DNA of 64,000 nt from JAKLIX01 sp964605655. Lineage in GTDB: Bacteria; Bacteroidota; Bacteroidia; Bacteroidales; CAIXZF01. Each line of letters starts with the position of its first letter. Position 1 is the first letter of the stretch. This document shows, in pieces, positions 50,162 through 58,477 of this stretch. A program made the translations under genes and the position numbers. The notes under the pieces are model-generated. The model ran no database searches. It was not told where the DNA came from and worked only from the letters and a program-made list of their open reading frames with translations. The DNA lies in assembly GCA_964605655.1 (NCBI GenBank), contig CAZSDK010000001.1:124001-188000 (forward strand), in the 5' to 3' direction.

Positions 50162-52440
50162 AACACTACCTCCTTTTGTGTTTTGGGTCTTCTTTTCCTT
50201 GAGTCCACCCTGATCTCAATATAATCGAGTCCCAGGGTGAGCACCCAGGCAAGGATAAAGTACATCACGGCAACCATGATGAGGGGGAAGAAAGCATCGA
50301 AAGTACGGCTGCGTATAATGTCGCTGGCCTTAGTCAGGTCCTGCACAGCAATGTAACCCACAATCGAGGTCATCTTGATCAGTGAGATGAACTCGCCTTT
50401 ATAAACGGGAAGGATGGGTTTGAGGGCCTGTGGAAACAAAATATAACGAAAGGACTGCATCCTCGAAAATCCTGCAGCAAGGGCTGACTCTCTCTGTCCT
50501 TTGTCAATACCCATGAAAGCCGAACGAAAGATCTCTGCCACATAAGCACCAAAGTTCAAACCAAAAGCCACTACCGATACGATTACAGGATCAATATTCA
50601 CCGAGGCGAAAACAATATAGTAGATCATCATCAGGAGGACCAGCACCGGTATGCCCCGGATCACCGAGATATAGATCTTTGCCGTTTCCGCCATCCACTT
50701 TCGTCTGGAAAGCCGCATCAGGCAGATCAGGGCGCCAACCATTGTCCCCAGCAAAGCAGCAAGAACCGATATGATCAGGGTTACCTTTAACCCATTCACA
50801 ATGTGAAGGTAACGCTTCTCCAGGACCATGTTGTTGTAAAAACTCTCAGAAATCTTGGTCCACACGTTTTTTTTCACCTTTGCCTCCTCCGTCTTCTTCT
50901 TCGGCAGGCCGGCAAGGTCCAGCTCCACGGCAATGTTTGATTTCTTGGCGATGATGGATACTCCTGAAATATAATAGGGATCGGAGAAGTCGATCTGCTT
51001 TTCCCTCTCCTCGGTGATCATCATGGAGGCCGTGATCATATCGATCTTGTTGGTTGAGATGGAGGCGATGAGAGCTCCAAACTGAAGGTCGGCCGGTTCA
51101 AAGGTCTTCCCCAGGTAGGCTGCAAAACGGGAGGAAAGTTCAATATCGAATCCCACCAGGGTACCATTCTGGATGACCGTGAAAGGCAAACCCAAGTCTC
51201 CGACGATGCCGACTCTTAAGGTACCTTTATCCCCGGTGGTGGGTATGACAGGCATCTCGGTGCTGCCACCGTCGATCCAGCGCTTTACCATGTCGTCGTA
51301 AATGCCGTTGCCCTTAATCTCCTTTAAAAAGGCATTGAACTGCTCTCTCAGTCCATCGTTATTGCTGTTGAACCCCGCAGCAATGGGTACCGTGAACACA
51401 TTGGCCGCCAGTATGCCCAGGCCCGGGTTTTTTGAGAGCATTTCAGGAAGAGAAACATGATCTCCAAAAGCCACGTCGGCCTTGTCGGAATTGAGAGCAA
51501 AAAGCATATCCGGTACATTGGGATACTCCAAAATGGTCGCTCCCGGGTAGGTCTTGGTGACGTAAGCATCATGGATGCTTCCAAGTAAAACGGCAATACG
51601 CTTATCGGCAATATCCTCAGCCTTCTTAAGTTCCAAACCGGTAGCAACTTCCTTCGTATCTCCCCCTCCCCTCACAACGGCAGCAATACCACTCAGGTAA
51701 TAGGATTCTGAAAAGAGCACCTTTTTTGCCCTTTCCTCGGTAATAGAAAGACCTGCCCCTATCATATCCACCTTGCCGGAGATCAGTGCCGGGATCATGG
51801 CGCCGAACTCCATATCCACCACCTCCAGCTTCTTATGCAGCTTTTTGGCAATGTAAGAGGCAAATTCAATGTCAAAACCTACAATCTGCTTCTCCTTATT
51901 AAAAAAGGACATGGGCTCGGTCACGGCAGCCGTGCCAAACCGTAGCACTCCCAGGCTGTCATCCGTCTTAATGGCAGGCATGGGCGCTGGTGCCCCTTTG
52001 TCAGGGAACCAGCGTTTCATCATGTCGTCATAGATACCTTCCTTTTTCAGTGCCATCAGCTCCTCATCCATGCTTCTCTTCAGCAGAGTGTCCTCCAGCC
52101 TCACTGCGAAACCATATTGGTCGTCGAAAAGCAGCTCTGGCAGTACGTACAGGCCTTCATTCTTGGCAGCAATGTTCTTTAAGACAGGGAGGTCATACAC
52201 GGCAGCATCTGCCTTTCCTTGCTTCACCGCGAGGGCACATTCCATAACACTGTTGTAATACTCCACCACACCGTCGGGAAACTTCTTCAGTACGAATTGA
52301 TCAGCGACCGTGCCTGTAGGCACGGCAAAGGTCCTCCCGTCTTGAAGCTGATCCAGTTTGGTGATATTATGGTCATTAGAGTCACAACCGCCAATGACAA
52401 GACCTGTCATAAGCAACAACCAGGTGAGTATTTTCTTCAT
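50158..52440 (-). CDS. Substrate-binding/permease fusion of a polar amino-acid ABC transporter
   Basis: A 760-residue lipoprotein-like fusion (lipobox IGGC, Cys19). Residues 32-146 resemble the second half of a family 3 substrate-binding domain. Residues 165-390 are a complete one (LRFGTAAVTEPMSFFN, GFDIEFASYIAKKL, ITEERAKKVLFSESYY, then YDDMVKRWIDGG). Residues 405-500 resemble the first half of another. Residues 545-745 are the permease with the EAA-type loop (ALAAGFSRMQSFRYILFPQALKPILP). The two outer half-domains could fold together around the central one. The binding domains face the periplasm and bind an amino acid or related polar solute. It precedes the ATPase gene. A full promoter lies at 52530. 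Confidence 0.85.
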   Translation of the reverse strand: MKKILTWLLLMTGLVIGGCDSNDHNITKLDQLQDGRTFAVPTGTVADQFVLKKFPDGVVEYYNSVMECALAVKQGKADAAVYDLPVLKNIAAKNEGLYVLPELLFDDQYGFAVRLEDTLLKRSMDEELMALKKEGIYDDMMKRWFPDKGAPAPMPAIKTDDSLGVLRFGTAAVTEPMSFFNKEKQIVGFDIEFASYIAKKLHKKLEVVDMEFGAMIPALISGKVDMIGAGLSITEERAKKVLFSESYYLSGIAAVVRGGGDTKEVATGLELKKAEDIADKRIAVLLGSIHDAYVTKTYPGATILEYPNVPDMLFALNSDKADVAFGDHVSLPEMLSKNPGLGILAANVFTVPIAAGFNSNNDGLREQFNAFLKEIKGNGIYDDMVKRWIDGGSTEMPVIPTTGDKGTLRVGIVGDLGLPFTVIQNGTLVGFDIELSSRFAAYLGKTFEPADLQFGALIASISTNKIDMITASMMITEEREKQIDFSDPYYISGVSIIAKKSNIAVELDLAGLPKKKTEEAKVKKNVWTKISESFYNNMVLEKRYLHIVNGLKVTLIISVLAALLGTMVGALICLMRLSRRKWMAETAKIYISVIRGIPVLVLLMMIYYIVFASVNIDPVIVSVVAFGLNFGAYVAEIFRSAFMGIDKGQRESALAAGFSRMQSFRYILFPQALKPILPVYKGEFISLIKMTSIVGYIAVQDLTKASDIIRSRTFDAFFPLIMVAVMYFILAWVLTLGLDYIEIRVDSRKRRPKTQKEVVL

Positions 52441-52529
52441 CAGTCGAAAAAATAATTGGATAAAAAAATCTTAATCTCGCCCTTGAGGAATACGGTCAAA
52501 CTGCCCCAATCCGGTCACCATTCAAGTAA

Positions 52530-52561
52530 CAAACCTACTCCATTTTTCGAATTTTTACAAA
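52530..52561 (-). promoter_or_regulatory. Full promoter of the amino-acid ABC operon (TTTG-N20-TAGGTTTG)
   Basis: On the minus strand the -33 TTTG (52558-52561) and -7 TAGGTTTG (52530-52537) are exactly 20 bp apart: the best promoter match in the window. The leader is about 80 nt. Confidence 0.7.
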
Positions 52562-52718
52562 ACTCATACTTATTTTGATTCTCGGTGAACGATTATATCT
52601 TCCGCATGCTATTTCATCATCAATGATATAACCTTGATAATCTAACGTCTATCAATAAATTAAACGCCACCTGTTAATAAACTACGTAAGGAAGGTCGTT
52701 TAATGAGTGTTAAACAGG

Positions 52719-52726
52719 TAATTTTG
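52719..52726 (+). promoter_or_regulatory. -7 box (TAATTTTG) of the SDR gene
   Basis: TAnnTTTG match 22 nt before the ATG at 52748, which makes the in-frame ATG at 52703 unlikely as start. No -33 TTG. The 306-bp gap before the gene otherwise holds the opposite promoter at 52530 and a short inverted repeat (TTGATA/TATCAA, 52634-52655). Confidence 0.45.
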
Positions 52727-52747
52727 CCACTTAAAATTTTTATCAAG

Positions 52748-53608
52748 ATGAAGAAAAACTGGAATCACAATCATATCCCCGACCTCAGAGGCAAGGTCAT
52801 GATCATTGCCGGGGCTGACAACACTTTGGGATATGAAACTGCTGCAACTTTTGCTAAAAACGGCGGAGAAGCCATTCTTGCCTGCCACAACATCACTATT
52901 GGTGAACGTATCAAAGAGAAAATTTTAAAATCCCAGCCCAGGGGCATCGTCACCGTCATGTCGCTTGATCTTAAGGATGCCGCTTCCATTAAGGAGTTCG
53001 GAAAGACATTCACGGAAAAATATGATCGTCTGGATGTTCTCATGAATATCAATGACTTCCACATGATCCCGGGACATGAATCAGCCCAGGTTTTCGGAAA
53101 ACCTTTCGGAAACGATCACGCCGGTCATTTCATCCTTACCACCGTGTTGGTGAAAACCCTCACGGGAACTCCCTATTCCAGGGTGGTGAACATGAGCCTG
53201 GGAGAGCACAAACTGAAAGCCAGGGACTTCCAGCGTCTGATGGAAAGCAAAGGCTCACAGGACCAGAAAAAACAAAAGATAGGAAAGTCGAAATGGGCCA
53301 ACCTCCTGTTCACTTATGAACTGCAGCGCTTTTTTGATTCACAACAGGTGAACTGTAAGGCCCTGGCTGCTTATTCAGGCCCTTCCAACCGCAACCTTGA
53401 ACGCAGCATGAAGAACAAATGGTACTGGCGGATTTTTAAACCGGTCTACCGCATGTTTACCGGTCCGGACCCCTCACAGTCGGCCTTGCCGGGCATTCAG
53501 GCTGCCCTGGCCTCTGACGTGAAAGGAGGCGAGTACTATGGTCCTGGCGGACTGGTAGATTCCAAAGGATATTCCAGCTATAACGCTGTCCTGAAGTTCG
53601 TGGCTTAA
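52748..53608 (+). CDS. Short-chain dehydrogenase/reductase-like protein, degenerate active site
   Basis: A 286-residue SDR fold protein of the retinol-dehydrogenase-like branch (NWNHNHIPDLRGKV start, GHFILTTVLVKTL, SKWANLLFTYELQR). The nucleotide loop TGxxxGxG reads AGADNTLG (21-28). The catalytic Tyr of YxxxK is replaced by Ile (about Ile178, before Gly-Lys-Ser-Lys182) and the catalytic Ser position (after NMS) by Leu151. The NNAG motif is also altered (MNIND). The Lys and the Asn are kept. It is therefore unlikely to be a normal oxidoreductase and may be a binding or regulatory relative. The start at 52748 fits the family and the promoter position. Confidence 0.8.
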   Translation: MKKNWNHNHIPDLRGKVMIIAGADNTLGYETAATFAKNGGEAILACHNITIGERIKEKILKSQPRGIVTVMSLDLKDAASIKEFGKTFTEKYDRLDVLMNINDFHMIPGHESAQVFGKPFGNDHAGHFILTTVLVKTLTGTPYSRVVNMSLGEHKLKARDFQRLMESKGSQDQKKQKIGKSKWANLLFTYELQRFFDSQQVNCKALAAYSGPSNRNLERSMKNKWYWRIFKPVYRMFTGPDPSQSALPGIQAALASDVKGGEYYGPGGLVDSKGYSSYNAVLKFVA

Positions 53609-53638
53609 CCCCCCCCCAATTTTATTTTTTACTATTCC

Positions 53639-53672
53639 ATAGTCGATCCATTCCATGGAATGGATCGACTAT
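53639..53672. repeat. 34-nt perfect palindrome (element A)
   Basis: Two 16-nt arms (left arm ATAGTCGATCCATTCC) around a central AT. It lies 30 nt after the SDR stop. It is preceded, not followed, by a T-run on the plus strand, so it is not a classical terminator for that gene. It shares the plan AGTCG...CCATGG...CGACT with the palindrome at 55828. Confidence 0.85.
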
Positions 53673-53717
53673 CTTGACGAGTGCACTGGAAATTAGTATC
53701 TTTATAAAAAATTCGAT

Positions 53718-55817
53718 ATGAAAAATTTCCAGTCTATCCTGCTCTTCCTGTTGCCCTTATTCTCCTGGGCACAGCAATCACCGCCCGTGGCTGTGAACGA
53801 CACCATTCATGTGTACATCTTCGATGATACTCTTACCATCAACGTCCTTCAAAATGACTACGATCCCGACGGAGATCCCATCACTGTGCTCAGTTGCCCG
53901 GGTTCGGTGGGACATACAGACAGTACCATCACATATTATTTTCAGTACAAATATTACTGCCGTAGAAACGGAATCGATTATTCAATCTATTATTTAATCG
54001 GAGACTCGACGGGTGATACAACGATGGGGGAGATCGTGGTTTGGATTCATAACCCTTATTATGCTTTTTTAGATATCAATGGCGTCAATGCGAGGATTAA
54101 CAACAGGGGGGGGCATTTTTGGGACAATTACGGTCAAGCACAGTATTTTGTCCCTGCCGGATCAGGCAAATCCTCCATTTTTCTTTTCAGCGCCTGGATT
54201 GGAGGGCTGGATGCAAACAACCAGCTGCACCTGGCAGGAGGCAGGTACAGTGAACCCAGTTCTGATTACTGGTCAGGCCCGGCAACAGATACCATTCACT
54301 ATTCCAATGTTTTTGATACCATCTGGAATAAAACCTGGAAGATCACCAGGACTGAAATTGAATACCACAAGCAACATTGGTGGATTGGAGGATACTCGGC
54401 TCCGGCATCTATCCTTACCTGGCCGGGCAATGGCAACACCACTTTGGGCCAACAGGCCCAGCTGGCACCCTATCATGACTTCAACAACAACGGAACTTAT
54501 GAACCCCAGGAAGGTGATTATCCCCTGATCAAAGGCGACCAGGCTGTCTTCTTCATCATGAACGACACCCGGAGACCCCATACCGAAACCGGTGGGCAAA
54601 AAATGGGGCTCGAGATCCATGGCATGGCTTATGCCTTCGACTGCCCCGATGATTCAGCCCTCTGGTATACGACCTTCCTCCATTATGATATTTACAACCG
54701 CTCCTCCAATTCTTATCATGACACCTACCTTGCGACCTGGGTGGACACCGATGTGGGTGATTCCTGGGATGATTATGTGGGCTGTGATATTTCCAGAGGA
54801 AGTTTTTACGATTATAACGGATATAACATCGATGGTCACGGTAATCCCGATGAATACGGAGCATTTCCGCCTGCCATTTCAACCACCATCCTCGGAGGGC
54901 CTTTTATGGACCCGGATAACCTTGATAATCCAAACGACAGCCTGGGGTTTCCACTTTGCGACTTCAGTATCAATGGGTTTAATTTTAATGATGGCACCAT
55001 TGACAACGAGAGATTCGGCATGTGTCGATTCATTGGCAGCAAAAATGATGGCTCAGGTCCTTTTCAAGACCCCGACAAAGCACAGGAATATTACATGCGT
55101 ATGCAAGGTTACTGGAAAGACAGCACCCATATAAAATACGGAGGGAACGGGCATCAGAACGGTGGTTCCACCTCCATTGACTGCCGCTTCACCTACCCCG
55201 ATACCAGCGACTTTTGTAACTGGGGAACAGACGGTATTCAACCTCCCGGTTTCATTACCGGGGCCGGGGGGACAGGAATCAGCTGGACCGAAGGCAATGT
55301 GGGTAATGTTCCTTATGACAAAAGAGGGAACATTTCTATGGGTCCCTTCACCTTTAATCCCGGAGATAAGCAGGAGCTGGATGTTGCTTTCATCTGGGCC
55401 CGGCAGTACACCGACTCTTCAGCCACGGCTGTCCTGCCCCTTCTGGCAACCAGGATTGACCAGATCAGGTCGTATTTCCTGAATGATTCCACCCCCTGCG
55501 GCGGGTCCTTTTCAGGCATCTCATCCCCCAAAAAAACGGAGGATCGGCTCTGGATCTATCCCAACCCGGTCAAAGATATCCTGTATGTTAAATTCATCGG
55601 AAAACCAGGGACTCAATACCCCTCAGGGGATGGAGTCCCTGGCTGCGGCCGCACCACCTACCGCATCGTCAGCATCACCGGACAGACTCTGACCACCGGG
55701 GAATGGAATAAAAATGACACCCGGCAGATTTCAGTCAGTCATCTGAAATCCGGAGTCTATTTACTGGTCATCAGTGATAATCTATCCGTAAAAACTGCTC
55801 GTTTTATCAAGCAATAA
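53718..55817 (+). CDS. Large surface protein with T9SS type A sorting domain
   Basis: A 699-residue exported protein: signal peptide to about residue 18, a cadherin-like domain at 22-110 (VAVNDT...INVLQNDYDPDGDP), then a large region (about 115-600) of unknown fold, rich in Trp, Tyr, Asp and Gly with repeated DxDxDG-like loops (HDFNNNGTYEPQEGDYP, DTDVGDSWDDYVG). It ends in a T9SS sorting domain (YPNPVKDILYVKF, from about 615). The sorting domain carries an insertion of about 13 residues (GTQYPSGDGVPGC) encoded by a palindromic element at 55605-55642. Palindromes also stand before and after the gene. The function is unknown; Asp-rich loops suggest calcium binding. Confidence 0.8.
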   Translation: MKNFQSILLFLLPLFSWAQQSPPVAVNDTIHVYIFDDTLTINVLQNDYDPDGDPITVLSCPGSVGHTDSTITYYFQYKYYCRRNGIDYSIYYLIGDSTGDTTMGEIVVWIHNPYYAFLDINGVNARINNRGGHFWDNYGQAQYFVPAGSGKSSIFLFSAWIGGLDANNQLHLAGGRYSEPSSDYWSGPATDTIHYSNVFDTIWNKTWKITRTEIEYHKQHWWIGGYSAPASILTWPGNGNTTLGQQAQLAPYHDFNNNGTYEPQEGDYPLIKGDQAVFFIMNDTRRPHTETGGQKMGLEIHGMAYAFDCPDDSALWYTTFLHYDIYNRSSNSYHDTYLATWVDTDVGDSWDDYVGCDISRGSFYDYNGYNIDGHGNPDEYGAFPPAISTTILGGPFMDPDNLDNPNDSLGFPLCDFSINGFNFNDGTIDNERFGMCRFIGSKNDGSGPFQDPDKAQEYYMRMQGYWKDSTHIKYGGNGHQNGGSTSIDCRFTYPDTSDFCNWGTDGIQPPGFITGAGGTGISWTEGNVGNVPYDKRGNISMGPFTFNPGDKQELDVAFIWARQYTDSSATAVLPLLATRIDQIRSYFLNDSTPCGGSFSGISSPKKTEDRLWIYPNPVKDILYVKFIGKPGTQYPSGDGVPGCGRTTYRIVSITGQTLTTGEWNKNDTRQISVSHLKSGVYLLVISDNLSVKTARFIKQ
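55605..55642. repeat. 38-nt palindromic element inside a coding sequence
   Basis: A 10-bp outer stem (CCAGGGACTC/GAGTCCCTGG) and a 4-bp inner stem (CCCC/GGGG). It lies in frame within the T9SS sorting domain of the 53718 gene and accounts for an insertion between two conserved strands. Confidence 0.7.
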
Positions 55818-55827
55818 ATTTCTCCAG

Positions 55828-55863
55828 TCCAGTCGGGACATCCCATGGGATGTCCCGACTGGA
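55828..55863. repeat. 36-nt perfect palindrome (element B)
   Basis: Arms of 17 nt (TCCAGTCGGGACATCCC and its complement) around a central AT, in the 48-bp gap between two convergent genes. No T-run follows on either side, although the hairpin is strong enough to slow polymerase from both directions. Confidence 0.88.
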
Positions 55864-55865
55864 GT

Positions 55866-56531
55866 CTATCTGATTCCCTGAAGCTTTTCTTGCGTCTTTT
55901 CAACGGTCTTCTGAGCCGATTCAATGTCTTTGGACAGCTTTTCCTTTGTCTTGATGTTATCCTGTATCTGCTTCTGGGCCTGCTCTATACGTTTGTTGTA
56001 ATTTTCAATGTCCTTGGTGAGATTGTTGTTCTCCTCCTCCAGGTCACTGAATTTGCGTTCCAGTTTCGAGAGTTTGGATTTATCGTCCGACAACCTTGAT
56101 TCGACCACCGACCTGGCTTGTTCCACCGCAAAATTCCTTACGATTCTTTCTGCCTCCTTGTATTCAACCGGTGCGGAAGAGGAGGAAAGGAACCCCCTGG
56201 AAATCTTAAAAGCAGCGACCATCTTAACATAACCATCCTTTTGCTCAAAGTTGGTATAGATATCCACGGTATCCGGAGAGATAGCAGGAATTTTCGCATT
56301 GTCAGTCATCATTTCCGACTTGCCGCTGACTTTTCCGTCGGATCCCTTCATCAGTTTCTTCCAGGCAGAAATGATATCGTTCCTGCTGGTTTCAGGTATC
56401 TGTACTACCAGGGCGTTGTTGATCCCCTCTCCAATGTTCTCGAGATTCTCGGTAACATTGATCTGCTGGGCTGAAATGGCGAATGGCAGCCCTGCTGCTA
56501 ATACTAAAAAGACTTTCTTAAGGATATTCAT
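55866..56531 (-). CDS. Exported coiled-coil protein of unknown function
   Basis: A 221-residue protein with a signal peptide (to about residue 21), a compact region (25-125) and a long coiled coil with heptads and many Lys/Glu/Gln (about 130-221). No family was recognised. The globular part has an 'IPETSRNDIISAWKKLMKG' segment also seen in Bacteroidota periplasmic proteins of unknown role. It probably acts as a periplasmic scaffold. A -7 box (56547) lies 16 nt before the ATG. Its 3' end is 2 nt from the palindrome at 55828-55863. Confidence 0.65.
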   Translation of the reverse strand: MNILKKVFLVLAAGLPFAISAQQINVTENLENIGEGINNALVVQIPETSRNDIISAWKKLMKGSDGKVSGKSEMMTDNAKIPAISPDTVDIYTNFEQKDGYVKMVAAFKISRGFLSSSSAPVEYKEAERIVRNFAVEQARSVVESRLSDDKSKLSKLERKFSDLEEENNNLTKDIENYNKRIEQAQKQIQDNIKTKEKLSKDIESAQKTVEKTQEKLQGIR

Positions 56532-56546
56532 AACCTAACATTTTTT

Positions 56547-56554
56547 CAAATATA
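56547..56554 (-). promoter_or_regulatory. -7 box (TATATTTG) of the coiled-coil gene
   Basis: TAnnTTTG on the minus strand, predicting a leader of about 9 nt. No TTG at the -33 position. Confidence 0.45.
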
Positions 56555-56563
56555 CGACTTTTC

Positions 56564-57739
56564 TCAGACATTTCCTGCCCAGACAAAATCATTAAATTTA
56601 GGATTATTCTGAGTCAGCCCTACCAGGAAACACTTGTTAATACCTATTTGTGATGCCCTGGAAGACAAAGTCTTAAGATCCTGAACACAGGGAGTTTCCT
56701 TCACTTCTATGGCCGTGTCGTCTTCTAGGATAAAGTCGATTTCCTGTCCCGTTCTCCTGGCATAGTACTTTAACTCACCACGGAGGCTGAGCTGGTTGGC
56801 TATGGCATTTTCCAGTACGGCGCCCGATCCGGGGTTGCCCAGAATATTCAGGATGCCGTTATCGGTGAAGTACAGCTTCTTCTGCAAAGCAATCTCCCGG
56901 TCCGGGTTCCTTACGAAAGCAGTCAGTTGCCTGATCAGGTAGGTCTGTTCAAAAAACAGGAGATACTCCTTCAGAAGCTGCCTGTTGATACCTGAAATAG
57001 CCGACAGTTTCGAAAAATCCACCTTGTTTCCTGCACGGGAGGTAAGCAGCCTTATCAGCTTATAAATTCCATCCACTTTTGAAAAGTCAGACAGAAACTT
57101 GATATCCAGGCTGAGATAAGAGTTGATGATATCCTTCAGGAGGAATATTCTGTCCTTTTCATCAAAACTCAGCACCACCTCGGGGAACCCACCAAATTTG
57201 AGGTAATCCAGATAGTAGGCCATCAATTTACCCGTGATCTGAAAATTATAAGGGATGAAAGGTTCTTCCACCATCTGACTCCCGTATTCCCTGAAATCAA
57301 GGTATTCTTTAAAAGAGAGCGGCCACAGCTCATAAATTCTTTTCCTTCCGGCCAGACTTTCAGAAAAATGGTCTTTCAAATAATAAGAACTGGATCCGGT
57401 GACCAGGAACTTAATATCGTATGTATCATAAAGAAATTTGACCACACTGGCGATATCAGGCACCAGGTGCACCTCATCCAGTGCAATCCATGCCTTTTTG
57501 GTAAGGTCAAGCCCTTCCCATTCCAGGGCTCGTGCCACATGAGCATAGTTTTCCTGCCTGAAAATCATACGATTTTCCACCCGTTCAAGGTCAAGGTAGA
57601 TTTTATTGACCGACCTGACCTGCTCCAGCAGATACCTTAATGCCGTGGTCTTACCCACCCTTCTCATTCCGGTGATCGCGATGATCTGCTTCACACTCAA
57701 TGCTTTCTTAAGATCCTGGTAAATATCCCTGCTGATCAT
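56564..57739 (-). CDS. AAA-type ATPase with DUF4143 domain
   Basis: A 391-residue protein: N-terminal P-loop ATPase domain (Walker A GMRRVGKTT near residue 25, Walker B AWIALDEVH near residue 85, sensor FLVTGSSSYYLK) and a C-terminal DUF4143/PD-(D/E)XK-like part (about 200-391) with YYARRTGQEIDFILEDDTAIEVK. This family is widespread, often horizontally mobile, and linked to defence or DNA handling, but no reaction is established. The ATG at 57739 is preferred to the GTG at 57757 because the latter lies in the -7 box. It is a single gene with no toxin or restriction partner beside it. Confidence 0.85.
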   Translation of the reverse strand: MISRDIYQDLKKALSVKQIIAITGMRRVGKTTALRYLLEQVRSVNKIYLDLERVENRMIFRQENYAHVARALEWEGLDLTKKAWIALDEVHLVPDIASVVKFLYDTYDIKFLVTGSSSYYLKDHFSESLAGRKRIYELWPLSFKEYLDFREYGSQMVEEPFIPYNFQITGKLMAYYLDYLKFGGFPEVVLSFDEKDRIFLLKDIINSYLSLDIKFLSDFSKVDGIYKLIRLLTSRAGNKVDFSKLSAISGINRQLLKEYLLFFEQTYLIRQLTAFVRNPDREIALQKKLYFTDNGILNILGNPGSGAVLENAIANQLSLRGELKYYARRTGQEIDFILEDDTAIEVKETPCVQDLKTLSSRASQIGINKCFLVGLTQNNPKFNDFVWAGNV

Positions 57740-57756
57740 TATTTGTAGATTTTTCA

Positions 57757-57764
57757 CAAATGTA
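57757..57764 (-). promoter_or_regulatory. -7 box (TACATTTG) of the DUF4143 ATPase gene
   Basis: TAnnTTTG on the minus strand, 18 nt before the ATG at 57739, giving a leader of about 12 nt. The upstream sequence is extremely AT-rich. Confidence 0.5.
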
Positions 57765-57892
57765 CAACATTATTATCATAATATAATACTTTTTGACTTG
57801 ATTTTTTACATTTTGTTAGTATCATTCTAAAACCATTATCCAGACTGAATTCCAGACTTGTCTTCAGCGAAAATTTGAAACTTCAATGAAGA

Positions 57893-57914
57893 ACTCCGCC
57901 GCAAGCAGCGGAGT
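57893..57914. repeat. Small inverted repeat at the 5' edge of a pseudogene
   Basis: A 7-bp stem (ACTCCGC/GCGGAGT) with an 8-nt loop. It sits just where the porin-like remnant begins, which suggests that it marks an insertion or recombination boundary. Confidence 0.5.
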
Positions 57915-57923
57915 ATCTGTTCC

Positions 57924-58457
57924 TTAGAAGAAAATTATGATGCGGGTGGGGCAGGAACCGTTTTTGCAGGTGATTTTCCCTGTTAACGACAAAGGGTTGG
58001 GCATTTTCGGAGGAGTGGACCTGATTTACAATCCCCTGAAGAACGATGTAAAAGATGACATTGAAGATGATATGGATGATGATGCTGACGTGACCCACCT
58101 CACCTATATCAACATCCCAATTTCAGCAGGTTTAAACTACACTTATCCAGCCAATGAGAAGGTATCTATTTATGGAAATGTCGGTCTTACGCTTGATTTC
58201 CTGAAAGTTACAGAAATGACTATTGAAATAGACAAAGATAAAACCGAAATCACCTTTGATATGTCGAACAAAGTGGGAATGCTCATAGGCGGAGGGTCAT
58301 GTTCAATAAAAAGACCTCTCTATCAATTACTTATTATGGTATGGGAGAACATGAAATTGATGGAGAAGCTGAATATTCATGGCAGGATGAATCTGATAAA
58401 TTTGAGTTCGAGAGACCGATTAACATGTTCACTCTGACCCTCGGCATTCATTTTTAG
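57924..58457 (+). pseudogene. Remnant of an outer-membrane beta-barrel (porin family) gene
   Basis: Three frames must be joined to give one barrel-like protein. The first (57924-57975) reads LEENYDAGGAGTVFAG. The second (about 57975-58295) reads FPVNDKGLGIFGGVDLIYN, through INIPISAGLNYTYPANEKVSIYGNVG, to NKVGMLIGGG. The third (about 58296-58457) reads VMFNKKTSLSITYYGMGEHE and ends in the barrel-type terminus NMFTLTLGIHF. The second break is explained by loss of one G in the GGG at 58294-58296. The signal peptide and first strands are missing. The most likely explanation is a decayed gene; a sequencing error could explain one frameshift but not the missing 5' end. Confidence 0.7.
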
Positions 58458-58477
58458 TTCATTGCCTGTCGACTGAT

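Noticed and set aside
53639..53672. Palindrome as a standard intrinsic terminator of the SDR gene
   Set aside because: The T-run lies before, not after, the hairpin on the plus strand, and on the minus strand an A-run follows.
56564..57739. DUF4143 ATPase as part of a defence island
   Set aside because: No nuclease, toxin, methylase or other defence gene is adjacent; it stands alone among unrelated genes.
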